DNA of 64,000 nucleotides from Marinifilum breve. Its GTDB lineage: Bacteria > Bacteroidota > Bacteroidia > Bacteroidales > Marinifilaceae. The stretch covers positions 744,001 through 808,000 of the forward strand of contig NZ_QFLI01000001.1 in the NCBI RefSeq assembly GCF_003202155.1. The letters are read 5' to 3'. The position numbers and the translations under genes are program-made. Of the stretch, positions 16,757 through 25,405 are shown one piece after another. The notes under the pieces were generated by a model. It saw only the letters and a list, made by a program, of their open reading frames with translations, had not been told where the DNA came from and ran no database searches. Within the stretch, counting starts at the first letter, position 1. Each line of letters opens with the position of its first letter.

Positions 16757-18715
16757 TTAATTAATGTGTGGCAGGAAGGAATACTTTTCTGCGTACTCTA
16801 ACATTTGTTCCATAAAATCCATTGGATAAGATATTTCAACATCAACAATCTCATCATTTTCAATGATTGGATGATAATCCGGATTGATGAAACCAGCATA
16901 TGCTGCAAGATTTAGTTTTTCGAATCGCTCTTTTACCTCTTTATGAAGTTCTTCATCAACTTTAACACCGTAATTCTCTACCAAAGCTTTTCCTGCTTCA
17001 AGATCTCCTTCTGATTTTATTCTTTGCACTTCGGCAAGCAACTCTCCAAATAGATCTCTCAGTTTTTCGTAATCTTTCACCACAAAGAAAGTTTTGTCTT
17101 CATTCTTCACTTTCTCAATCACCTTCTCTCCTTTTTCAAATACCCATTTGGCAATCAATTGCCTGTTTCGCATGTGCGATTCCTCAATATCCTTACCCAG
17201 TTCTATACGGGTAAGTTGAGTCAAAAATCCGTTACGGATGTATCCATCGTATTCTGCTTTTGCAACATCCAGACTTGGCATCAATCCAATTTCAACCATT
17301 TTTGGATCCATCATATAGTATAGCGCGAACAAGTCAGCTCTTGCCTCTTCCAGTGTAGAATGGTAATTTTTCAAAGCATCCATTCCTACACCTGGCAACA
17401 ATTGTCCGGATCCATGTCCCAAACATTCGTGCAAATCGGTATGCAAATTTCCTCCTAAATAGCCATGCTCTTTTGCTCGTGCAACTTCCTCTTGGTTGTA
17501 GGCAAACTCATCTATCATTCCACTTTTCAGAGATGATTGATGATAGGCATGTGTTATATTATCGATGGTAACAGATTTACTTCCGTGCTCTTTTCTAATC
17601 CATTCGGCATTTGGCAGGTTGATTCCTATTGGTGTAGCCGGATGACAATCACCACCCAACATGGCAACTGTAATTACTTTGGCGCTCACACCTTTTACCT
17701 CATCCTTTTTAAATCTATCATCAACCGGCGAATTATCCTCGAACCACTGTGCATTATCCGAAATAATTTCAGTACGTTTGGTCGCCTCAACATCCTTAAA
17801 GTTAACCACTGATTCCCAGCTTGCTTTAAAGGCTAATGCATCACCGTAAACTTCAATAAATCCGTTTACCACATCTACATGAGCATTCAAATCCTTCACC
17901 CAAAGAATAGAATATTCGTCGAATGTTTTTAAATCACCTGTTCTATAAAAATCAACCAGCTTTATTAATGATTCTTTCTGAAGGTCGCTATCGGCAACTT
18001 CTATTGCTTTCTCTAACCAGTATACCACCTTCTCAATTGCAGAAGAATACATTCCTCCGATCTTCCAGATTTTCTCGGTTAATTGGCCATTCTCTTTGGT
18101 CAGCTTCGAATTTAAACCAATGGACAGAGGTCTCTCAGCATCACCATTATCAGCATTAGAGTAGAATTCTTCTACCTCTTTTTGAGTAACTCCTTCATAG
18201 TAATTGTTCGCCGAATCGGCAATTAAATCCAAATCAGGATTTAAAACCACTCTTTTGGCCTCAGTGTTTTCTTCAAAAATAACTGGCACCAGCTGATTCA
18301 TTAAATCTAAAACCTCTTCTTTATCACCCAATGGCAATAGATCAGGATTGGTATTCGCCAACAAGTCTCCAAAAAACTCCTCATCGAAATCTGGCAGAAA
18401 CTTATCCATCGAATAATGATGATGAATCCCATTCGAGAACCACACTCTTTTTGTATAAACCAAAAAGTTCTTAAAATCATCCGAATCTCTATCGCCATCG
18501 TATGATTTTACAATGGCTTCCAAAGTTCTTCTAATTCTTAAATTGTACTTGTTATTCTGATCGAATAGTATATCACGACCACACCTTGCTGCTTCAGCTA
18601 AAAAGTAAATCAGCTTTTTTTGCTGCAGACTTAAATCTCTAAAGCCTGGTACCTGATATCTTAATATTTTAACATCGGCAAATTGTTCCGTCTGATATTT
18701 AAATGTATCGCTCAT
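16757..18715 (-). CDS. Dipeptidyl peptidase III (M49 metallopeptidase)
   Basis: The 652-residue protein contains HECLGH with the first His at residue 429, the hallmark HExxGH zinc motif of family M49, and the second motif EEARADLFALYY that brings the third zinc ligand. There is no signal peptide, so it is cytosolic. DPP III removes N-terminal dipeptides from short peptides; bacterial forms are a little shorter than the ~730-residue eukaryotic ones. The gene is the last of a tight three-gene unit: its start lies 3 bp after the stop of the upstream unknown exported protein. That suggests cotranscription but gives no clear functional link. Confidence 0.92.
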   Translation of the reverse strand: MSDTFKYQTEQFADVKILRYQVPGFRDLSLQQKKLIYFLAEAARCGRDILFDQNNKYNLRIRRTLEAIVKSYDGDRDSDDFKNFLVYTKRVWFSNGIHHHYSMDKFLPDFDEEFFGDLLANTNPDLLPLGDKEEVLDLMNQLVPVIFEENTEAKRVVLNPDLDLIADSANNYYEGVTQKEVEEFYSNADNGDAERPLSIGLNSKLTKENGQLTEKIWKIGGMYSSAIEKVVYWLEKAIEVADSDLQKESLIKLVDFYRTGDLKTFDEYSILWVKDLNAHVDVVNGFIEVYGDALAFKASWESVVNFKDVEATKRTEIISDNAQWFEDNSPVDDRFKKDEVKGVSAKVITVAMLGGDCHPATPIGINLPNAEWIRKEHGSKSVTIDNITHAYHQSSLKSGMIDEFAYNQEEVARAKEHGYLGGNLHTDLHECLGHGSGQLLPGVGMDALKNYHSTLEEARADLFALYYMMDPKMVEIGLMPSLDVAKAEYDGYIRNGFLTQLTRIELGKDIEESHMRNRQLIAKWVFEKGEKVIEKVKNEDKTFFVVKDYEKLRDLFGELLAEVQRIKSEGDLEAGKALVENYGVKVDEELHKEVKERFEKLNLAAYAGFINPDYHPIIENDEIVDVEISYPMDFMEQMLEYAEKYSFLPHIN

Positions 18716-18718
18716 AAA

Positions 18719-19516
18719 TTACTTGTTTCTAACATCCACATCTTCCTGTAGAATCCAAATTCCCTTTTTCAACTGCAAAGCATCATGTGTAAAATCCGGA
18801 CCATAATATTCAAATTGGTTTGCGTATTGAGGCTTGGATGGTGACAAATGATCGAACACCAATCTCTTTTCTTTTTCCTGGTAATTGATACTCATTCGTG
18901 CTTGCTTAGCGTATTCAAAAACCACTCTATGAAGTTGTTTTCCTCTCCAATCAATAACAGGTTTTCCAAACCTAATTCCCAATTTTTCAAAACTTAGAAC
19001 TTCTATCAACTTCCTATTGGTTGAAACATTGTTGCCATCCCATCCCAATAGCAAATAGTTTGATCCACCTTTCGATTTAAATGGGATAATCTTATAATAC
19101 AATGCTCCTGGCCAATTTTCCGGCTGATATCTTGAAAACATGTCTGCATCCAATTTATCGGAAAGAAGTTTCACCTTTATTTTAGATTTCTCTTTGTATT
19201 GAAGTAGTCCAAAATACTTATAACTCCCATCGGAAAGCACACAGTTCCAATTGTAAATTCTAAATCTAAGATCTGGTGATGTAATTTTCCCCATCCGGTT
19301 CAATTTTGAAAAAGTATATTCAAAACTCTCCTTTTGAGTCAAAACTCGCAAAAAGGAATCTTCAATTTTCTTACAGATTACAAACTTTAACGAATCATTG
19401 TCAGCTTGAACCAATTGTTCAAAATCACCTGCAATTTCTTTCTCTACTTCCGATAATTGTGCATTGACACTAAAGCCCATGCACAACAGAATCATTACAA
19501 CACCAATAAATCTCAT
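18719..19516 (-). CDS. Conserved exported protein of unknown function
   Basis: The 265-residue protein has a signal peptide (about 1-19, ending SVNAQ) and a soluble, beta-rich body with conserved-looking aromatic stretches (FRIYNWNCVLSDGSYKYFG, YYKIIPFKSKGGSNYLLLGWDGNN). I do not recognise its function. It is a type of hypothetical protein common in Bacteroidota. It lies between an aminotransferase and DPP III with gaps of only 2-3 bp, so all three are almost certainly one transcript. There is no lipobox; a periplasmic location is the likely result. Confidence 0.75.
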   Translation of the reverse strand: MRFIGVVMILLCMGFSVNAQLSEVEKEIAGDFEQLVQADNDSLKFVICKKIEDSFLRVLTQKESFEYTFSKLNRMGKITSPDLRFRIYNWNCVLSDGSYKYFGLLQYKEKSKIKVKLLSDKLDADMFSRYQPENWPGALYYKIIPFKSKGGSNYLLLGWDGNNVSTNRKLIEVLSFEKLGIRFGKPVIDWRGKQLHRVVFEYAKQARMSINYQEKEKRLVFDHLSPSKPQYANQFEYYGPDFTHDALQLKKGIWILQEDVDVRNK

Positions 19517-19518
19517 GC

Positions 19519-20712
19519 TTATTTATTTACTTTATCCATTGCCTGAATCAAAAGATTAGAAGCGTGGTGAATTTCCTCATCGGTAATATTCAATGGAGGC
19601 GCAATACGGTAAGCATCATCACAGAAAAGGAATGCATCCATTACAACTCCAAGCTCATGTGCTTCCTTCATTATCTCTAACATGATTTCTTTCGACTCCA
19701 CAATAACAGCAATAAAAAGTCCCAATTGACGGAATCCTTTCACTAAAGGATGATCTTTTAGAAGCTCTACAAACAATTCTCCCTTGCGTTGAACATCATC
19801 AACAATATTTTCTTCTAAAAGAACCTCTAATGAAGCTTTTGCGGCCGCACAACAAACCGGATGCCCTCCAAAGGTAGTGATGTGTCCTAACATTGGATTT
19901 GTTTTAAATGAGTCCAAAATTTTCTTGTCAGAAATAAAGGCACCAACTGGCATTCCACCACCCATTGCTTTTGCCAGGCACAAAATATCAGGTACAACAT
20001 TAAAATGTTCGAATGCAAATAATTTTCCGGTTCTACCGAATCCCATCTGCACCTCATCAAAAATCAACAAAGCTCCTTTCTCAGTACAACGTGCTCTCAA
20101 TGCCTGAATGTATTCTTTCGAAGGAATAATCATTCCACCTTCCGATTGAATTGGCTCTAGAATTACACAAGCTGTCTTCTCTGTGATTTGTTCCAGATCT
20201 CCTTGATTTCCGAACTCAATCATTCGAACATCTGGCAACAATGGACGGAATGAATTTTTCATTTCCTCATCGCAAAGTACACTTAATGCTCCATGTGTAC
20301 TACCATGATACGCTCTTGTAAAGTGAATAATTTCCGATCTACCAGTATACCTTTTGGCTAATTTCAATGCTCCTTCATTGGCTTCACTTCCAGAGTTCAC
20401 AAAGTAAACTGAATTTAAGCTTTCCGGAAGATTATCGGATAATAGTTTGGCAAGTTGTACCTGCGGAGTTTCGATAAATTCACCATACACCATCAAGTGC
20501 ATGTATTTATCTACCTGATCTTTTATGGCTTGCTTTACCTTTGGATGACCATGTCCCAGGTTACTAACAGAAACGCCCGAAACGAGATCCAAATATGGTT
20601 TCCCGCTCGGGTCGTACATATATATGCCTTCTGCTCTTTCTATTTCCAAAGCGATTGGAAAATCAGAAGTTGTAGCTACGTGTTGTAGAAATAATTGTCT
20701 ATTGGTAATCAT
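19519..20712 (-). CDS. Class III aminotransferase (acetylornithine/ornithine type)
   Basis: The 397-residue protein is a fold-type I PLP enzyme of the class III group: NSGSEANEGALKLA (phosphate-binding), FDEVQMGFGRTG (PLP ring Asp and conserved Gln/Gly), and AKAMGGGMPVGAF with the Schiff-base Lys. The TTG at 20736 would add eight residues, but the ATG at 20712 starts the usual MITNRQLF-type N-terminus and is preferred. Close relatives include acetylornithine aminotransferase and other omega-aminotransferases. There are no arginine-biosynthesis genes nearby, so the substrate is left open. It heads the three-gene unit with the unknown exported protein and DPP III. Confidence 0.88.
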   Translation of the reverse strand: MITNRQLFLQHVATTSDFPIALEIERAEGIYMYDPSGKPYLDLVSGVSVSNLGHGHPKVKQAIKDQVDKYMHLMVYGEFIETPQVQLAKLLSDNLPESLNSVYFVNSGSEANEGALKLAKRYTGRSEIIHFTRAYHGSTHGALSVLCDEEMKNSFRPLLPDVRMIEFGNQGDLEQITEKTACVILEPIQSEGGMIIPSKEYIQALRARCTEKGALLIFDEVQMGFGRTGKLFAFEHFNVVPDILCLAKAMGGGMPVGAFISDKKILDSFKTNPMLGHITTFGGHPVCCAAAKASLEVLLEENIVDDVQRKGELFVELLKDHPLVKGFRQLGLFIAVIVESKEIMLEIMKEAHELGVVMDAFLFCDDAYRIAPPLNITDEEIHHASNLLIQAMDKVNK

Positions 20713-20765
20713 ATACAGAATTTTTATTGAATACAAAATTCAAAAAAATCCTGCTATAAAGAAAA

Positions 20766-21473
20766 CTATCGGGTCATTAAATTGATATCACCCATTAATT
20801 TATCACGGTATGATTTTCCAATTGGAATTGATTTTGGTCCTCCATCGGTATCAATTACCACTGAATTATCCTCTATCATCTCAATCTTACTCAGATTTAC
20901 AATGTATGAACGATGTATTCTGGAGAAACGTGCTGCTGGCATTTTTTCTTCTATAGCCTTCATTGTAAAGTGAATGGTATATTTTTCCTGGTATGTATTC
21001 ACAACAACATAGTTCTCCAATGCCTCAATCCAAAGAATATCATCATAATTTAAACGAACAAGAGATGAGTTGCTCTTAATAAAGATCTCGTTCTTATCCT
21101 GAATAAATCCTTCGCTATTTTTATAACGTTTATTTGCCTTATTAACTGCCTTAAAGAATCTACTGTAACTAATTGGTTTCAATAAATAGTCTGTCACATC
21201 ATACTCAAAAGCTTCAAGAGCATATTGCTCTTTAGAAGAAATTATAATGATTTGAGGAGTTGTGTTAAGGCTATTTAGAAATTCCATCCCGCTCATTTCA
21301 GGCATTTCAATATCTAAAAAGATTAAGTCTACAGGCTCATTCTTTTTAATATTATTAATAGCATCAATTGCACTTGGGTAGGATGCTCCAAATGTAAGGA
21401 AATCGGTTCTCTCAATATAACTCTCTACAACTTTTCTAGAAAGCTTATCATCGTCAATTACAACACAATTCAT
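20766..21473 (-). CDS. LytTR-type response regulator
   Basis: The 235-residue protein has an N-terminal receiver domain (about 1-120) with the acidic pocket D7-D8-D9 and phospho-acceptor D54 in FLDIEMPEMSG, then a LytTR DNA-binding domain (about 130-235) with the typical IEALENYVVVNT and FSRIHRSYIVNL segments. Such regulators usually pair with a membrane histidine kinase of the LytS or HisKA-like 7TM type, but none is adjacent, so this looks like an orphan. The target genes are unknown. Confidence 0.93.
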   Translation of the reverse strand: MNCVVIDDDKLSRKVVESYIERTDFLTFGASYPSAIDAINNIKKNEPVDLIFLDIEMPEMSGMEFLNSLNTTPQIIIISSKEQYALEAFEYDVTDYLLKPISYSRFFKAVNKANKRYKNSEGFIQDKNEIFIKSNSSLVRLNYDDILWIEALENYVVVNTYQEKYTIHFTMKAIEEKMPAARFSRIHRSYIVNLSKIEMIEDNSVVIDTDGGPKSIPIGKSYRDKLMGDINLMTR

Positions 21474-21639
21474 ATAGTGGTATTATTTAAATGTCAGGAA
21501 TTAGCGAATAAATTTTATTTATCTATTCTAATAATGTCTTCATCAAAAATAATAATCTTTTTACCATTTCCGAAATATTTAATGAAAATATTATAGGTCT
21601 AAATAAACACCTCTTTGAGTCTTCTAATATTTATCATTT

Positions 21640-22329
21640 TCAGTCGATTCCCCAACGTCTGAATTGCTCCTCTATCAATTTATCTCCTCTTTTAACTGAT
21701 TTTTTTAGCCACTCTAATTTTAGTTCTAACCTTTCTTGTTCTGATAACTTCCAGTTTACGCCTGTTCTGCGCACTTCTGTCGCCAAATGATTTAACACAA
21801 GTGCTGCTGAAACCGAAATATTAAAACTCTCTGTAAAGCCATACATTGGGATTTTAACAAATTCATCAGCATTATCCATTACCACATCAGATAATCCGGT
21901 TAGCTCAGTTCCGAAAAAAAATGCAGATTTACCCTTCGATAAATCAAAATCTGGCAAAAGAACATCATTGGTATGGGGTGTTGTAGCAACAATTCTATAG
22001 CCTTCCTCTTTTAATGAGTTTATGGTATCAAGAGTATTCTCATCCTTTTCGTTGTATCGATGCAAATCCACCCATTTTGAAGATCCCATAACAACATCGG
22101 GATTTAAAGTGTATTCATTCGAGTTTTCGATTACATGCAAATCCTGAATGCCGAAACAATCGCAAGAACGAATTACAGCACTCGCATTTTGCGGCTGGAA
22201 AATGTTTTCCAATGCTACGGTAATGTATCTTGTACGATTATCTACATTTTCATTTATGAGATTTCTACGTTTTTCTGTCGCAAATTCTTCTAAAAATTCA
22301 ATTGATCTAATCAGTAAATCTTTTTCCAT
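21640..22329 (-). CDS. trmH: tRNA (guanosine(18)-2'-O)-methyltransferase TrmH
   Basis: The 229-residue protein has the SpoU/TrmH (SPOUT) fold with motif 1 NIFQPQNASAVIRSCDCFGI, motif 2 FFFGTELTGLS and motif 3 IPMYGFTESFNISVSAAL, which form the trefoil-knotted SAM site. The length and C-terminal helical extension fit TrmH, which methylates the 2'-O of G18 in the tRNA D-loop. TrmJ or other SpoU members are possible but less likely. The gene follows hup on the same strand, but a hairpin terminator lies in between. Confidence 0.85.
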   Translation of the reverse strand: MEKDLLIRSIEFLEEFATEKRRNLINENVDNRTRYITVALENIFQPQNASAVIRSCDCFGIQDLHVIENSNEYTLNPDVVMGSSKWVDLHRYNEKDENTLDTINSLKEEGYRIVATTPHTNDVLLPDFDLSKGKSAFFFGTELTGLSDVVMDNADEFVKIPMYGFTESFNISVSAALVLNHLATEVRRTGVNWKLSEQERLELKLEWLKKSVKRGDKLIEEQFRRWGID

Positions 22330-22347
22330 CTTTAAAATTTGTGGTAT

Positions 22348-22373
22348 AAAAAAAGGAGGTAATTTCTACCCCC
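22348..22373 (-). terminator. Intrinsic terminator of the HU gene
   Basis: On the minus strand GGGGGTA/TACCTCC (one wobble) is followed by seven T. It lies between the HU stop codon and the trmH start, so trmH probably depends on readthrough or a promoter of its own. Confidence 0.7.
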
Positions 22374-22399
22374 CTAATTTCTTATGACTTACAATATAT

Positions 22400-22672
22400 T
22401 TATTGTACTGAGTCTGCTAATTCTGAACCAGCCTTAAATTTAATAACCTTTTTTGCAGGGATATTGATTGGCTTACCAGTTTGTGGGTTTCTACCAGTTC
22501 TAGCGTCACGCTTAGATACAGAGAATGAACCGAATCCAACAAGGGCTACTCTATCATCACCTTTTAGTGCTTCAGTAGTAGTTTCAATAAAAGCGTCTAA
22601 TGCTTTTTTAGAATCAGCTTTAGTTAAACCAGCCTTGCTAGCTATTGCATCAATTAATTGAGCTTTGTTCAT
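22400..22672 (-). CDS. hup: HU family DNA-binding protein
   Basis: The 90-residue protein is a full-length HU/IHF-type nucleoid protein: [20 protein letters not shown] at the N-terminus, VGFGSFSV, and the signature [16 protein letters not shown] in the DNA-binding arm, whose intercalating Pro is present. HU dimers bend and compact DNA with little sequence preference. A near-perfect Bacteroidota promoter lies just upstream (22724-22754), in line with strong constitutive expression. Confidence 0.96.
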   Translation of the reverse strand: MNKAQLIDAIASKAGLTKADSKKALDAFIETTTEALKGDDRVALVGFGSFSVSKRDARTGRNPQTGKPINIPAKKVIKFKAGSELADSVQ

Positions 22673-22723
22673 AACTTTATAAAATTTTAGGGTTAAAAAA
22701 TGCTTTTAAATTTGATTTCTATA

Positions 22724-22754
22724 CAAATATAAAGGATTTCTGGACGTTTGCAAA
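22724..22754 (-). promoter_or_regulatory. Promoter of the HU gene
   Basis: On the minus strand TTTG (22754-22751), a 19-bp spacer and TATATTTG (22731-22724) match the Bacteroidota primary sigma consensus exactly. The predicted transcript starts about 45 bases before the HU start codon. Confidence 0.8.
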
Positions 22755-23064
22755 TTTCAATAACGAAAAAATAAGAAAATTCATCTTTTAAAAATTAAAA
22801 CATAATAAAGAACCTATTTTTTTCGAACTACACTGGATATGATACACACAGGAATAATTATTAAATCATAAAACTATTTATCATCGATTTTAGTTTAACC
22901 AAATTCTATTTACGAAAAGCATTTCTAAAAATCAACCATTTAAACTAGCTCTACAACCTACCCACTCTTACTACCTTATCTTCTGACAGATACATAAAAC
23001 CACAATCATTGGATTTTTTTCATGACTCATATAAATACTTTATTTACAAGGAATTTAAACACAT
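22755..23064. other. Intergenic stretch between hup and thrC
   Basis: This AT-rich stretch between the HU promoter and the thrC terminator holds nothing I can call: no ORF, no hairpin with a T-run and no repeat. Confidence 0.6.
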
Positions 23065-23094
23065 AAAAAAACCAAGCCTTTCGGCCTGGTTTAA
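23065..23094 (-). terminator. Intrinsic terminator of the thr operon
   Basis: On the minus strand AAACCAGGCC/GGCTTGGTTT (one wobble) with a GAAA loop is followed by a T-run, 14 bp after the thrC stop codon. Confidence 0.93.
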
Positions 23095-23107
23095 TCTTAT
23101 CAATTTT

Positions 23108-24400
23108 TTATTGTAATAGGAAAGTTTTAAACTCTTGAAATGCTTTTCCAATAACAACACATTTTTTTCCTTTTTTTAAACATTCTTGCAAATAATTGGG
23201 TATTTCTACCTCTTTTTCAATAACATCTTCAACAATGTCTTTAAACTTAGCAGGATGTGCTGTTTCTAAAAATATACCTACTTGCTTTTCTTTACTTAGG
23301 TATTTGTTAAGCCCCAAATACCCAACTGCACCATGAGGATCTAAAATATAAGCTTCACGATCGAAAACCTCTTTCATGATTACTTTAATTTCTTCATCAG
23401 AATACCAAGCACCTTTTAAATCTTTAATCACATCAGAGTATTTCTCTTTGTAAATCTCCATCATGCGAGAGAAGTTACTAGGTGCTCCAACATCCATTGC
23501 ATTGGAAATGGTTTGAACTGATGGTTTTGGTTCATATTTTCCACTATCCAAATAATCTGGAACAATCTTGTTTCTATTAGTAGCTGCCACAAAATTATGA
23601 ATTGGCAATCCCATTTGTTTTGCCAGTAATCCTCCTGTTAAGTTTCCGTAATTTCCACTAGGTACCGAAACAATTACTTCTTTGTTTTTCTCTTGCAATT
23701 GAGCCCACGCATAAAAATAATAGAAACTTTGAGGCAACAGACGAGCAATATTAATAGAGTTAGCAGAAGTTAGCTTGTATTTTGCATTTAATTCATCATC
23801 TGCGAAAGCTTCCTTAACCAATGCCTGGCAATCGTCGAATGTTCCTTCCACTTCCAGAGCTGTAATATTTTGCCCCATTGTGGTAAGTTGCTGCTCTTGA
23901 ATATGACTTACTTTTCCTTTAGGATACAAAATAATCACATTCACACCCTCAACTCCTAAGAAACCATTGGCAACCGCACTACCAGTATCACCTGAAGTGG
24001 CAACAAGAATGGTAACGTCTTTATTGCTCTCTTTTGCAAAAGCACTAAGGCAGCGACTCATAAAACGTGCACCAACATCCTTAAATGCACAGGTTGGACC
24101 ATGAAATAACTCTAAACTATACATTCCTTCTTCTACCTTAACCAAAGGAATTGGAAAATTGAATACTTCCTTGCAAATATTCTTGAGTTCCTTCTCTTCG
24201 ATATCTTCTCCCACAAAATACTTAGCCACTTCATAACTTATTTCGGCTAGATTTTGATTAGGCAATTCATTAAAAAACTGATCGCTCAGCTTTGGTATTT
24301 CTACAGGAAAGAACAAACCTTTATCTGGAGCCAATCCTTTAATTACAGCTTCTTTAAAGCTATATCTTAATTCTTTATTATTTGTACTAAAATATTTCAT
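23108..24400 (-). CDS. thrC: Threonine synthase
   Basis: The 430-residue PLP enzyme carries the PLP-lysine motif GPTCAFKDVGARF, the catalytic-site stretch ATSGDTGSAVANGF and the later PSGNYGNLTGG phosphate loop. It converts O-phosphohomoserine to threonine in the cytosol. The length fits the ThrC class of Bacteroidota. It is the last gene of thrA-thrB-thrC, with 10 bp between it and thrB, and is followed by a clear terminator. Expression is expected to depend on the leader-peptide attenuator upstream of thrA. Confidence 0.95.
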   Translation of the reverse strand: MKYFSTNNKELRYSFKEAVIKGLAPDKGLFFPVEIPKLSDQFFNELPNQNLAEISYEVAKYFVGEDIEEKELKNICKEVFNFPIPLVKVEEGMYSLELFHGPTCAFKDVGARFMSRCLSAFAKESNKDVTILVATSGDTGSAVANGFLGVEGVNVIILYPKGKVSHIQEQQLTTMGQNITALEVEGTFDDCQALVKEAFADDELNAKYKLTSANSINIARLLPQSFYYFYAWAQLQEKNKEVIVSVPSGNYGNLTGGLLAKQMGLPIHNFVAATNRNKIVPDYLDSGKYEPKPSVQTISNAMDVGAPSNFSRMMEIYKEKYSDVIKDLKGAWYSDEEIKVIMKEVFDREAYILDPHGAVGYLGLNKYLSKEKQVGIFLETAHPAKFKDIVEDVIEKEVEIPNYLQECLKKGKKCVVIGKAFQEFKTFLLQ

Positions 24401-24410
24401 TGCTTCTCCC

Positions 24411-25337
24411 TTACAGAATTTTTACTCCTCCATCACTCACTTTCGACACATATATCTTATAGTCCAATTCTGTTCTTCTGAATACAGTATCCATAGCTCC
24501 AGCAATAACATCAGCTGTTTCTTTACCATTTGCCAAAGCAAATACCGATGGTCCTGAACCAGAAATACTACAACCTAAAGCTCCTGCTTCCATAACTGAG
24601 AGTTTCAGCTCATCAAATTCAGGAATCAAAACTTTTCTTTGTGGTTCAACAATATGATCTTCCAATGATCGACCAATTAACTCATAATTTGAAGTATATA
24701 AACCAGACATCAAACCTGCAACATTCCCCCACTGACGGATTGCCTTTTTCAAAGGGATTTCAGGAGAAAGAAGCTCTCTTGATTCTTTGGTTTTAATTTC
24801 GATTTGTGGATGAATAACCACACACCACAAATCTTTTGGAGGATTAATATGAATCACATCCAAAGGATTGTATCCTCGAATCAAACAAAAACCTCCTAAT
24901 GTAGCTGGTGCAACATTATCGGCATGAATATCGCCCGATGCAACCTCTTCACCTATCATGGCAAAATCAACCAACTGCAATCTTGAATAAGGACTCCCCA
25001 ATAATTCATTGACAGCAACCACAGCTCCTGCAGCACTTGCTGCACTCGAACCAATACCACTTCCTGGTTTTATATTTTTTACAATCTCAACATCGAATCC
25101 CTGATCACTTCCCAAATCGTCCAATAATGCCTGAATAGCTACTCCAGCAACATTTTTCTTAGGGTCGGTTGGTAAATTCTCATATCCGTTCACAGGACTT
25201 ATCCTGATCTTCTTCTCATCATTCTTTTTAAGAATCATTTCATCGCCAATACCATCAATGGCAAATCCTAATATATCGAAACCACACCCTACATTTGATA
25301 CACTTCCGGGTGCAAATACTTTTACTTCTTCTGACAT
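24411..25337 (-). CDS. thrB: Homoserine kinase
   Basis: The protein is a GHMP kinase: KVFAPGSVSNVGCGFDILGFA at the N-terminus, the phosphate loop PGSGIGSSAASAAGAVVAVN, and a C-terminal GCSISGSGPSVFA. It phosphorylates homoserine with ATP. The ATG at 25337 (308 residues) gives the usual N-terminus of the family; an in-frame ATG at 25394 would add 19 residues but would sit only 11 bp after thrA, so it cannot be excluded. It lies between thrA and thrC in the operon. Confidence 0.93.
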   Translation of the reverse strand: MSEEVKVFAPGSVSNVGCGFDILGFAIDGIGDEMILKKNDEKKIRISPVNGYENLPTDPKKNVAGVAIQALLDDLGSDQGFDVEIVKNIKPGSGIGSSAASAAGAVVAVNELLGSPYSRLQLVDFAMIGEEVASGDIHADNVAPATLGGFCLIRGYNPLDVIHINPPKDLWCVVIHPQIEIKTKESRELLSPEIPLKKAIRQWGNVAGLMSGLYTSNYELIGRSLEDHIVEPQRKVLIPEFDELKLSVMEAGALGCSISGSGPSVFALANGKETADVIAGAMDTVFRRTELDYKIYVSKVSDGGVKIL

Positions 25338-25405
25338 CACATTCTTTATTTTACTACTGTCTTCCAAACAATAGCTTATTGATTTACGATTCAATTTTCA
25401 CACAC